This document shows, piece after piece, positions 10,716 to 22,680 of a stretch of 64,000 bases of DNA; positions within the stretch are counted from its first letter, which is position 1, and every line of letters begins with the position of its first letter. The stretch spans positions 17,439,467-17,503,466 of the forward strand of contig NC_034409.1 of the NCBI RefSeq assembly GCF_002078875.1, written 5' to 3'. Position numbers and translations under genes: made by a program. This DNA is from Numida meleagris. Taxonomy: Eukaryota > Chordata > Aves > Galliformes > Numididae. The notes beneath the pieces are model-generated. The model was not told the DNA's origin. It saw only the letters and a list, made by a program, of their open reading frames with translations, and searched no databases.

Positions 10716-13700
10716 TCCTGAGATAGTGAGACCAAAAGAGCTGCTTTAAAAAGACATGAAACAGACATTTTCACTGCAGGTGTTTAATACATAGATGCCA
10801 TTCTTGATTCATTAGGATCATTCTTGAACTTAAAGCTGAATTATCAATTAAAAATGAAAATATTTTGTAAGTGTATATGTTTAAACTTCAAGCAGACATC
10901 ACATAAGCCATAACATACGCCAACATCTGGAATTCACAGGATTGTCTAGATATTCTAAATGTAGGGGTATTTTTTGAGTTATTTGTTAAGGCACAATGCA
11001 GTACAACACCTACACAGTGCAACTTGGTTCTTTCAGAGCTTGATTCAGAGACGTTATGTAGAATTAAAGCTCTTTTAAAATTTTCCATTAATTTCCCATC
11101 AGTTTTTTTTTTTTTCTGAATTCTGTATTTGGTTTAGAAAAAGATCAGTTACACAGGTGTTAATGTATTTTGGATGAGATTTTGCAAATAATTTTACACT
11201 GACTTGCTTCTTAAGCAGCAAGCACAGAAACAGGTGTGAGGGAGTTACCACCTATGCTGAAGGAATGCAAACAGATATCTCTTCCATTATGTGTTCTCAA
11301 ATTGCTAATGATGACTTCTCATGTTAAATGCAGACAGATGCATTTAAAGCCAGAAACTGTTATTGAATGTCTTCCTTTCAAGAATAGATTTTTAGATTCA
11401 ATCCATCTGATCTGCAGATAGATAATACTTTTATGACAAACGTCTTTCTCTGTCCTGTGATTTAACTCCTGAACTTCAGTTTCCATTTTGATTTCAGGAG
11501 TAGTAATGACAAAGGAACCTATCAACTGATATGTAAAGTCAGATTGCATTGTTGAAGATTGTGGAGCACTATGCTGTTTATGACTTGTTAAAAACAGTGG
11601 TGCTATTCTAGAATTAAAACAGATGTTAACACTGATACGGTTCCTTGGCTCTTCTATGTTGATACTTTGAATTAGATTGTCACACAAATAAGAGCTGAGT
11701 GAGCAAGATCTCAGATCTAAACCTATATCCATGGATACTTGATCAGATATCAGGTCTCACTATGGACTTTGTCATTCTAAGTTGTCTTATCTGTGAATCA
11801 TACTTTAAATTGGGAATTTGTTTTTTTTCTTTTTTTTTAAGTATCGAACTAAATTGCTACTTTTGCTTTGATAGTAAAAAAGCAATGCAAAAAGAAATGA
11901 TTGTCCTTTTACTTTATTTAAATTAAAAAAAGCTTTTTCACTGAAGCCAGTATGTAATGCTGTAGCTGTTCTTTTATGAGCAGTGCACTCAATTATAGTT
12001 ACGCAGTATATTGTGACCTTTTTATTGGTGCCCCATATGTCCTCTTCACTACATCTGTGCTATAGTAATTAGACTCCTGATGCAGACTGGAATTTATTGA
12101 TTACATTAGCCTTGAAATTTTTTTTTATTTTTTTTTTTGTGCACTAGCTCAGCTCCCTCTTTATTGTGCTGATTTTCAAATGTGCTTCTACATCATATAG
12201 CACATATCATGAGTAAGTGTTAGCTTATGTATTCATGCCTTAATCAAAGTGCTCCTGTGAGTCTTGCTTCTTTCCTGTGACTCCCTTGTGACTCCCTCTG
12301 TGCAGCATGAACTGCAAGTGTTTCATTCAAGTAAAGAGCCTGTAAAGATCTTAGATGATGGGTGTTAAGAAACATCCATTTTAGTTCAGGGGAGGAGCTG
12401 TTGAGTGATTGGAGGAGAAAGAAATTTGTTTCCTGGTTGTCTAAAACCACCTAGTGAGCTGCACTTCTAACTTTCTTCTACAGAGGAGTCATGAAGGAGA
12501 CTGAACAGAAAGGGAGAGGAGCATACTGTGCTCCCTGGCAAAACTTTTATGAGGAGATCTTGCGTGTGGTAACGAGAATCAGAAAGCTGGAATGTGACTT
12601 AGGAACATCTCTGCTCTCAGTTCCACTTCTGAGGCCTTTGGACTAATCACAGAGGTTCTGGATTCTAACGTGTGATAATTTCACATTGGCTTGTTGATAT
12701 ACACTCACATTATGCCCCTACCTTTGCTGGATCTCAGAACTGTTCTCTTGGATGTTTCGCAGAAGACATTGAGACTTGGTATAATTTAACATATATGAGT
12801 CTATGGATTGTTTGTGTGCACATATGCTATAGCCTGATGCAATTTAGGAAATAAATTTTGGTATAGATTGTACCTAGACGGTTTAGCAATGAAATGTTCC
12901 TTTGTTGCATATAATTAACATTCAATTCCTATACAAAGCTCAAGAATCTTCAAAATTAAGGCACAAAGGATCTTTGCTCTAAGTATTGGAAGTTACAAGA
13001 GGATTATTTATCCAATGGATTTCCATGATTTCAAAATCAAATTTGACAAAAACTGACTTAATTATGGCTGACAGAAAAGACAAAGCGCAGTCATAATTTA
13101 GAATTGCAATTGCCGTCATGATCTTAATTTTGTATTGTACCTATTTAAGTCTGTAGAAACATTTCTGCATTTTGTTTGCCTTTCTTTACAGATGTTGAAA
13201 TGAATTGTGTCTCAAGAGGAAATACACAATTTGATTTACTAGTGATTTTTGAATCTTGAGTCTGGATATTGGTTCATATTTTCAGTCTCAAAAGTTTACA
13301 TTTAACAAGTTGATATTAACTTATATGTTACTACAGAATGAATATAAAGACTAGAACTGTTAATGAACTTTTATCCACAAAGGGTATATCACTTTATGTT
13401 TTAATAATAAAAGTAGAAATTTGCTACTGAGGAAAATATATCATTATGATACATCCAAACAGCTTATCAATATTGTGCATTCTTACGTACATTTTTTGAG
13501 AGCCAAATTGAGAGAAAAGGCTAAAATTACATTTTTAGCTTAATACATAAAATTTAGACTTTATCTCTTAATAGGAACGTATTTATTAAAAATTCATTGG
13601 TGTTTTAATATCCTTGACAAATATTATCAGCAATTTTTTTTTGAATGGTAGGTACTGAAATAATTAAAAAGAATGTGTAATTCATTTATTTCCAAATTTA

Positions 13701-15298
13701 ATAAATAAATTCTGCATTAAAATGTGTATACTATGTTAAGTGATATTAAGATTGACTGCCTCCTCTAACCCAGGACTGTAGCTCAGTCAGATAAGTGTGC
13801 ACCATTTACATGCCAGTGGCCCCTTTTATATCATATTCTGTTTAGCCCCAACTTGTTCCTGATGCTCCGCCTTCCCTTCCACATTTTCTCATCGGTCAGC
13901 AGAGCCCCATAAACCCCTGCAACATCCAGGACCGTCAGGTTTGCATCATTTTTAGTCACAATGTTTTGTCTTTTCTGCAGGTTCTTGACAGTCAGAAATT
14001 TATATAACTGACCAGGTTTGTTTCTGTTTGTTCTTGCTAATGTTAATTGGTCAGGTTTTAAGTCTTTGTGTTGTCTCCCTTTCTTTCCTTATCCTCCCAG
14101 ATGAAAAATTGAATCTTCTCATATGCATATATCCTTACCCATTTGTGTGGCCAACCAGGCTTGTTCTTATCCTCTCCTACCATCTGCTGTCAGGGTTGTC
14201 TCCCTGCGTTCTTGTTTATGATTCTTCTGACTAGATACCTTTACGGGAGCAGACTCTCTCCTTTCCATATAACCTTATGTGGCTAAAACCACTTCAGATG
14301 ACATAAATCATACAAAACAGGAAGACAGAACAGAACAAACACAAGGAGTGAATGTTATTGAAGTTGTCCCTTCATGAAACCTATTTCAATTATTATTATC
14401 TTCCAGTTTAGAGTTTTATTGTAGTTAATGATGGAGAAGCAGTGTCATAAACAGGGAAGGAAGAGACTCTAGAAACTTTTTCAAGTAAATCCTTTGGCAA
14501 ATCTCTCAAAGAAATTTGTTCTTTCTCGTATACGCAAATGCTTGAACAACACTAGGAGACTCACTGCCGTTACAAATACATACTTTAAAACACGTAAAGG
14601 AGTACACTTCATGAATGTGTTTAAAAAAAAAAAAAACAACACAGTTTTTAATATTAAAGCATATACAGATTTTCTCTGTTATCTTTCAATGATCTTTTAA
14701 GAAAAAGTAATTGTCTCTATGTCAGAAACAGATTCTGACATGTTATTTCCTGAATGCTTTTCTTTCTTTTGAACTTTAGAAAATAAAACAAAACCCATCT
14801 TTAAAAACCAGTAATTTACAGGAAACTTTACAGCAACCTATCACATATCAGCTCATTCACAGTTGATTAAATATCTTAATGTAGATAATGTAAGTATATT
14901 TAGGCTTCCTGTGTTTATATAGCAAAGAGTAACAACCTTTTTTTCCTTCTCTGATCTCATATATAATCTTTTCCCTGTTCCTTAATAAATATCTTTACTG
15001 CACCTCTTTACCTCATTTTCTTCTTCTTTTTTCTCCAGCCTTTGCTGGATGTCTTTGTGTTTCCCACAGCTACAACTTTGAAAACTGAATATCCTGGGCA
15101 GATGGTTTTCTCTTGCTGTTCTCCCAAGGGTCTAGTTTTGCTCCTTATAGTGATGTCCCTTGTTGACTATTTTGTTTAATCTTGGAGAGTATCTGTTTTT
15201 CTTTTATAGTTTAGCAGTGAAAAATATAAGTCACAGCAGCAACAGCAACATTGTAAGCATGTTATGGAAAAAAAAATGAAACTCACTACCGACAGCTG
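10716..15298. other. AT-rich non-coding stretch
   Basis: No gene or transposon identified. It contains short T-runs (about 11103-11115, 11821-11838 and 12119-12139). A segment richer in C and T at about 13770-14260 stands out from its surroundings and is listed among the findings. Confidence 0.65.
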
Positions 15299-15690
15299 AA
15301 TAGAATAGAATATCCCAAGTTGGAAGGAACCTACAAGGATCACTGAGTCCAATTCCTGGCTCCAAACAGGACTACCTAAAAATTAAACTCTATGTTTCAG
15401 AGTGTTGTGTAAATGCTTCTTGAACTTTGGCTGGGTTGGTGCTATGACCGTTGCCCTGGGGAGCCTGTTCCAGTGCCACACCATGGACTCAATGAAGAAC
15501 CTTTTCCTAACACCCACCCTGACCCTCCCCAGAGCATCTCCATGCCATTCCCCTGATTCCTGTTGCTGATCCATGGAGATCAGTGCCTGCTCTTCCACTC
15601 CTCTACCTCTCCTTCCACTCCCCACAAAAGAAAGTCCAAGGTGAAGTTTTAGTTCCAGCGTATCAAATGTTTCAGTACCCAGTTTCAAAT
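15299..15690 (-). mobile_element. CR1 LINE, 3' end
   Basis: A minus-strand CR1. The 3' end at 15299 (AATAGAATAGAATATCCCAAG on the plus strand) is followed by CCTGTTCCAGTGCCACACCA. Translated on the minus strand, it reads RVGVRKRFFIESMVWHWNRL and then FKKHLHNTL, the usual ORF2 C-terminal pattern. The 5' boundary near 15690 is approximate. Older and more diverged than the 9849 copy. Confidence 0.8.
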
Positions 15691-18600
15691 TCATAGGTGA
15701 AGATAAGGACAACCTCCTTATTAGTTTACACTGATATAATGGGGCAAGGGATGGAGTTTTTCCCTCAGCTAATGTTGGGTTGCATCTTCTTTGGAAGATA
15801 AGTATATCAGTGAGTATATTAAGCCTTTTTAAATTTTTTTTTTTGAGTCAAATATGTTTGAGGGAAAGCCCATGCAGCACACAGAAATGTTAGATACTTC
15901 AAAATACTCATGCTGGTTATAAATTTGGGAAATAAAGAAGACAGTGGAGCTGGTATTGTTCTTTATTGCATAGGCCTCTGACTTACCTGCAGATAAGATA
16001 TTTGCATCAAATTAGAAAGGACAGACTGGAATTTTTCTCTGGATTTATGTATCTACAGCTATTACTGTATATGGGCCACTGTTTTCTTTCAAAACTCAAC
16101 CTGAAAAAGAGAAAGTCTTGCCAACTTTTTTATCTAATGTTTTATGAATCATGCAATAAATTGGTGATGAAGGTAAAATATCCATTTCAGCCTGATGGTT
16201 TCAGATCCATATCTCACCATGACTGCTTGCTGTAGGCTAATTATCTGACAAAGCTTCATCACTGTAGAAATCAAAGTATATGATTCATGAAACCAGGCAG
16301 AAAAGAACAAAGTGGAAGCATAGCAGCAGTGCAGTTTTTATGAATGATAAATTAGAAAGAAGGCAGAGGAGCTTCTACTTGTGCAATGTTTAGAAGCCAG
16401 CTTCTTGCTAGAGTCAGAGAAACAGTCATTGCGCCATTACATTACCTGCTACATGATAGATGTGGAAAGCTGGGCTCAATGCTCTACCAGTTCCAAAGGA
16501 AAAATGCTAGGGCAACAGCTACTGCTACAGAGCAAGAAGACCTTCCCATCTGAAGCTATCACAGTTCCCTCTTTTATTCCTCCTGCTACTCCGGATGCAA
16601 CAAGGAAACAATGTGCCTTGCCTCTCGGATGTATCCTTCCTATGGCATGACTGGCCCAGGCCTTGTACTTCATTTTTTTCAGTAGCAAAACTACATTTCA
16701 TTCAAAATCTTGTAAAAAGGCTTAAGAGAGAGAAATCCGGAATTTCTTTCCCTGCTCAGTGAGCTTTTATACAGTTTAGAATTTGTAAGATCTTGCAACT
16801 GAAACCTCGCACTCTCAAAAATGAATTTGCAATCATGCAAACAGTGTTTAAAACTGTGAAGTGTGAAGTTTTAAAAATGCCAAAAAGCTTATCAGTTTTG
16901 AATTTTCATTTTTATTTAGAGCAGAAGAGACACAATACCAATTTGATGTTGACTATTCATATACCGTACTCCATTTTTATCAGTCTGAAAAGGAAATCTA
17001 CTTAAAAAAAAATCATTGTAACCGAAAACTATTTTCATGCATATGATATTTAAATAGGTTGTTCACATTTTGTAGGCTGTGGTTATTTTAAAACATAGCC
17101 AGTAGAAAGCAATTAGTACTGTCTATTTTATTAGCAAAACAACATTTTTTCTTTGTTCTAAAGAAACAAAAGCAGTGGAACTCTTTATTGCTAATTTCTG
17201 AGACGCAAGATTATTTAGGTATGTCGGATTGCATTATTTACAATAACAGCATGTCATGTCTGAAATACTAAGGAAACAAAGAAGGGAAGTCACCAGAAAT
17301 GACACACTGCAATATAGTCTAGCATGAAAAAATGCATCAGAACGTGTAATGTCTGGAATCAATTTATCTATTTATTCTCTAATCCTTTAAAAGAGCAATT
17401 TATTTAAGTGATGCTTTCGGAATGTTTGAAATAATTTTTAAGGATCTATGCAGTGGCTTCTTTACTGCATAGCAAGCTGCTACTACTCAAAAGTTTTGGG
17501 GCCAATTCCTGGTTCACACGAGAGAAGTGCTACTAGTATCATAAAATGGATGCAAACATATGTTATGAAGTTAATGCTAAGACAGAAACAGATTGGACTG
17601 ACAACATCCTGGAGACTGCATTAATGACTCATTTGCATAAAGTCACTTCAGTGGAGAATTTTATATCCAGTTTACTAATTTTCTCAGCCTGTAGAGATAT
17701 AGTTTAAAATACTGGCAAAAAGAAGACCTCAGAGACTTGGTGGCAAAATGAGCCGTACTGTGTATTGCTAACATAACTATTATTTCTTGTGCTGTGGCTC
17801 TTCTGAGGAAAAAAAAAATCCAGACAAGCAACCAACAACAACAAACACAATGCTGACAAAACATTTTCAAGTTTCTATTCAGATAAATGCATATTTTCTT
17901 TAAGAAATAATAAACATATCAAATTGGAATTGCCTGGAATCATTATTTCAAAATTGGTCATAAAGGTACATAGTTGTAAATACAAAGCTATGATAATGCA
18001 AAATAAGCTTGATACCAGCAAATAACTTTGCTGACTGAAGGCCTGGAAAGCACTGAAGTAAATAACTAATTATAATTACCTGCTGATTTTACTTTCCTAT
18101 CTATTTTTCTGCTAATTATGGAACAGAACTATCTCTTTTTAATTTTTTTGAAGAAAAATATAAGCAATTAAGGAAAGTTATCCACAGGTCTTTGGCCTAT
18201 TAAAATAAATTTCTTTTCATAACCTTCTGATAATTCAGGATGTATCTGTAATTCATAAGCTGAGCTTGGGTTCTACTGAAAAAAAGAATCTCTAGTGAAA
18301 CACCTTGGGGATGTTTAGCATTTTGTTACTGAGTATTTAAATCAAGTCACAAAGGAAAACTTCTCATCAGAGATGCAAGATAAGTCCATCAAAGATTAAT
18401 ACCTGCAACAAAATGAAAAGACTGGCCAGGAAGATGTGGATCTGACATGAAAAAACATTGCAAAAAATGCACAACACTTAGACAAAAAAATGTAAGAGTG
18501 TTATTCTTTAGAGAAGACTTATAAATGTATGAGGCTCATAAGTCAAAGACATATTTCCAGGGAATCAGAGATGAAACTAAAAGCTCATTCATCAGATTTT

Positions 18601-20856
18601 TAGCACTGGAAATTCCAAGAGAAGTCAAACATTTCCTGTACAGTTGTGAAGGATTATTATATAGACATTTGATTAATTAACACACATTTAAATATCTGCA
18701 ATGAAACAGTTCCCGTGTGTTTGCTTTAGTACCTTTCCCGAGGCTAAATACAAAAAAGAGAAAATTGGAACAAAGTTATAGAAAGAAACGATGCCAAGTT
18801 ATTTCAAAGTGTTACTTAGAGCTGCTGTGGTTGTTCATGGCTTTCTACTTTGAAATAGATTTCACTTCAGGCTGCCATCCCAGGATTGCATCACATGCCT
18901 AGCTGTGGGGATCTGCCAGTAGGCAAGACGATGAATAATTAAAATTTCCAAAGCGGAAGGAAAAAACTAGCAATCATTGCAGTTGGTTTCTATCTGTTCT
19001 CCTTGTGACTGTCATTTAACAGTCTGGTCACTGTTCTTCTATTCCAGAAGAACAATCCCTTTACTTAGCCAATACATTGTTTCTTCTATATTTAACTTCT
19101 TGGAATGTATTCATGTTCCTCTTAATCCTGATATAAGTATTATCTTTCATTAAGTAATTGTTTAAAAGTAAACACCAGTTTATTTTTTATTAAATATATG
19201 AAGCAGGAGAAACTTTTATTTTTCCAGAAAAATAACAATTATTTGAAATGCAGTATTTTTGACGAGTGACAAAACTACACACTCAGCTATGTTTTTAGGA
19301 TCTCCGCAACTCTGTCTTTTTGTCTTTGAAAATGTGGAAATCTCTTTTAATCTGTTATGAAAAGAAAAATAATTAGAAACTTAACATTTAAATCTACTTC
19401 TTATCTCAGTGTATCCATTATCTAAAAGCATTAAATTTGCAATACTCCAACTTGTTCTTATTATTTATCAACTTACATGTTTTTATACTATATCAAGACA
19501 GAATTATGAACTTTGAACCCTAGGATTTTTTCATTTCTAGAAATATATCTAAGAAGCTTCAGGAAAAATGTAAATATACATAAAATCACTGAGAAAAGAG
19601 AATGCTCATTTTAAACTCTATTAACTAGCAATTATTTGATCAAATTACCAAAGTATAAAATAAATTTTCTACTGCTTCAACAATTATAATTGAATTTAGC
19701 AGCTCCACAACAAAGCATGGGTGCAATTGAAGTCAATTGCAATGTAGTCTTTTGTATTTTGTGTTGGTTTTTGGTGTTTATTTTTCTTTTGTTAGGGAGG
19801 AGACTTCACCTAAGGATGAAAATAGCTGCTGTTGACTGGTGTTATTCTGGAACACAAGTCATTAGAAGCAGCTATTTGGCTTTCAGGACTTCAACTCAAA
19901 TTTCATTATCTACAATATCTACCTGTGACAGCCAGTCATCAGCTATCTCCAGATTTGTTGTGCATGCCCTAGAGAGTAGTGCAGATAAGCCATGGTATGA
20001 CATTCCTATTTTCTACAAAGAAATTAAAAGGCTCTGTACTTAGCACAGATTTCATGAAATTCTTACAAGGAGTCAGTTTTTCATTACAGACTTTCTGATA
20101 TATAACCAATATATAAAACAAAGAGTAATTACAATATCATGATTTCTATTTGGTTAACAGTTGTAAAATGGCAGGTGTGAAATATGGCAGAAAGTAAAAG
20201 CTCATGTTCACAAAGACAGCTGAATCCATGAATGAAACCACACCACCAGGTTTTGTAGTCATTTTCCTATCTCTCCCACTGAAAAGCCCTTCCAATGCCT
20301 TGGGATGTGACCAACTAATCCACTTAATACTTATTTAATTATCTCAGTACTCTGTTTTGTAATTCTCTATGAACTGCTTAGATATGAACTGATACCTCCT
20401 CATCACAGAGCTTAGAATACAGCCTGTGCAAAATTTTAATGAAGGAGAAAATTAAATTTAAAAAATATAAGAAAAATGCTACTTATATGCTATCTATTTT
20501 GTTCATTTACAGTTATTCACAGAATGCATATGAATCACATTTTAAATCTAAAATTTATAATTTCATTAGAAGTTCCAAAAGAATAAAGTCTTTTCAATAA
20601 TAACTGCAATCTCATACATAATTGCAAACGAAAAATATGAGAAATCACAATGGTAATAATTCAATGCATTATGACTTTATATTTTACATAGCAAAAATAC
20701 AATTTTAATGAAAATTTATATTATGTTCAGGATCTAGACCTATTACAGTTTGAGTTTTTAGGTCAACAGCAAGGACTGTGAGAGGGGGGATAAATTGTAT
20801 AGATGTCAAGTGTTTAACCACAGCATCACCAGCAAATGTGCAATTGACATTTGCAC
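15691..20856. other. AT-rich non-coding stretch
   Basis: No gene or transposon identified. An open frame of 89 codons at 16381-16650 and one of 117 codons at 19690-20043 have no recognisable domain, no partner exons and no codon pattern that I trust. I treat both as chance. Confidence 0.65.
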
Positions 20857-20864
20857 ATCTAATG
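20857..20864. repeat. hAT target-site duplication, left copy
   Basis: ATCTAATG directly left of the transposon terminus. It matches the 8 bp directly right of the element (ATCTAGTA, 22232-22239) at 6 of 8 positions. Eight base pairs is the hAT duplication length. Confidence 0.7.
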
Positions 20865-22231
20865 CAGGTGTGTCTGACCTATGGCCCATGGGCCGCATGC
20901 AGCCCTGAATAGCTAGTAATGTGGCCCCATGTTTGTAAACTTTTAACAGTATTTTGTGATTTTTACTGATACTTTTCATGCATTGGTTGCACGTAACTTG
21001 TGTGGACCGTATAGGGGACGACAGGATGCTGTGAAGGGGAGGGCACAGTACAATGTTAACTCCACCTTTAGCGCCCACCACACACATTCAGTCAAACCAA
21101 AACCCACATATATTACGTTACAGATTCTTATGCCACTTTTATGTATGAAAGCTTTACAAATGGGTAATGTCATGCAAATTCTCATCAAAGCTGTGAATTT
21201 TGTAAAGTCCAAGGGATCACTGAACCACTGCCAGTTCTAGGAGTTCTTAAAGTATGGAAGCTGACTATGGGGACATCATTAACTTCTCTGAAGTAAGGTG
21301 GCTTAAGTTGGGGTAAAATGCTAAAAAGATTTTATGATTTGTGAAATGAAATGAGCTATGGAATCAAAATGAAAATTTGTGTCAGAACTTGAAGAAGAAA
21401 AATGGCTCACAAATTTAGCATGTTTTATGGATTTTACCACTCATTTAAATGTGTTGAACATGCGTCTTCAAGGTGAAAATCAACTTGTCTGTTCTATATC
21501 TCAAACCATAACAGCATTTGAGATTAAACTTAAGTTATGGGAAGCTCAAGTTATGGCAAATAATATCATGTATTTTGCTACAATGGCTAAACACAGTCCT
21601 ATGAACAGCATAAAATATACAACCTTGCTTTCCCTTTTGATTAAGAAATTTGAGAATAGGTTTCAAGATTCCTGAAAGAATCATCAATTTTTTTTGATTA
21701 TTTACGAATTAGTTTTCACTCAACATAAATACATTACCTGCAAATTTTTAAATGAAATATATACAGTTGCAATCAGACAGTGAAATGAAAGAAAAATGTC
21801 ATCATTTCTCTTTACCAGACTTTCATAAGGCCTATCTTATCAGAAAAAAAAATATTCCTCACTTCACAATCATGCCTTATTCAAATCATTGATTTTTGGC
21901 AGTATGTACATCTATGAACAACTCTTCTCAAGGATTAAGCACAGGAAAAGTAAAATTAGATTATAATCCTCTGATGATCACCTTGAGAACTCAATAAGAA
22001 TGGTAACTACTTCCATCAAACCAGACACTGATGCATTTGTTTCCCAAAAACAAGGTCAAATACTGCACTAGCTTAATGTTTTACTACTCTCTTTCAAAAA
22101 TGCTTTAATAAAAGAGATTATAATAAATTTTGTTACTTACATACATTAATTATATATTTTAAATGTAGCCCAAAACAATTGGACTCTTCTCTTGATGCAG
22201 CCCAGACAAGCTGAAAGGTTGGACATCCATG
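20865..22231 (+). mobile_element. hAT (Charlie-like) DNA transposon, internally deleted
   Basis: An ancient hAT-superfamily transposon of 1367 bp. The left end is CAGGTGTGTCTGACC (20865-20879). The right end, inverted, reads CATGGATGTCCAACC (22231-22217), matching at 10 of 15 positions in the CAGG-type hAT terminus. Both ends are flanked by an 8-bp target duplication with two mismatches. The element carries the C-terminal half of a transposase but not the N-terminal BED finger or first half, so it is a deletion derivative of a normally 2.5-3 kb element. The transposase remnant and termini agree in orientation (plus strand). Confidence 0.8.
21165..22070 (+). pseudogene. hAT transposase C-terminal half, decayed
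   Basis: Collinear pieces of a Charlie-type hAT transposase, related to the domesticated GTF2IRD2/FAM200-type proteins, appear in order. A VNFVKSKGSLNHCQF segment at about 21195-21237 is followed by a frame-shifted stretch. Then comes an uninterrupted 98-codon segment, 21379-21675, with SELEEEKWLTNLACFMDFT, THLNVLNMRLQGENQLVC and KFENRF. From 21898 a piece with YIYEQLFSRIKHRKSKI, then SSDDHLENSIRM and PDTDAFVSQKQ matches the hAT dimerisation domain, with a TAA stop inside. The frames differ, so it is non-functional. Survival of the 98-codon segment could be chance or low mutation load. Confidence 0.75.
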
Positions 22232-22239
22232 ATCTAGTA
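22232..22239. repeat. hAT target-site duplication, right copy
   Basis: ATCTAGTA directly right of the element, partner of 20857-20864. Confidence 0.7.
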
Positions 22240-22469
22240 GAAACCCACATTAACACAGGAGAACAGTCATATAAAATAAAAAAGGTTTCAAGATCTGTTA
22301 TAATAATTACACTTTCATCAAAACAAACTGAATAATGTCAATTTCTAACACATCCATGTTTGTAAGAGTAACTTATTTTTCTATGTTTAAATGACATAAA
22401 AAATCAGCAGTTGTCTATTTCAGAGTCATTTTCCCCCTTGTTTCACTCAGACTGGCAATGAGCATGCAG

Positions 22470-22680
22470 TTTCAGAGAAGAATTTATTTCCCATATAAAA
22501 TGTTGGTCTCCCGTCTGCTTATAAGCTCTATTTAAGTATAGAGAGGTCACAGTGAGGTCTTCCTTGAGCCTTCTCTTCTCCAAGGTGAATGAGCCCAGCT
22601 CCCTCAGCTGCTCTTCGTATGAGAGGTGCTCCAGCCCTCTGATCATCTGGCCCTTCCATGGACTCATTCCAACAGCTCCA
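22470..22680 (-). mobile_element. CR1 LINE internal scrap
   Basis: A minus-strand fragment of the CR1 ORF2 C-terminal region. The translation shows [19 protein letters not shown], then LEKRRLKEDLTVTSLYLN and AYKQTGDQHFI. Neither the CR1 3' UTR nor the octamer end is present to its left, so the 3' part was lost or diverged after insertion. Confidence 0.8.

Noticed and set aside
13778..13850. tRNA gene, from GACTGTAGCTCAGTCAGATAA
   Set aside because: It has an A-box-like start but no B box (GGTTCGA) at tRNA spacing and no acceptor-stem pairing.
16381..16650. 89-codon open frame as a gene
   Set aside because: No domain; a similar-length open frame lies on the opposite strand over the same bases.
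19690..20043. 117-codon open frame as a gene or exon
   Set aside because: No recognisable motif, no splice context that I trust and no neighbouring coding remnants.
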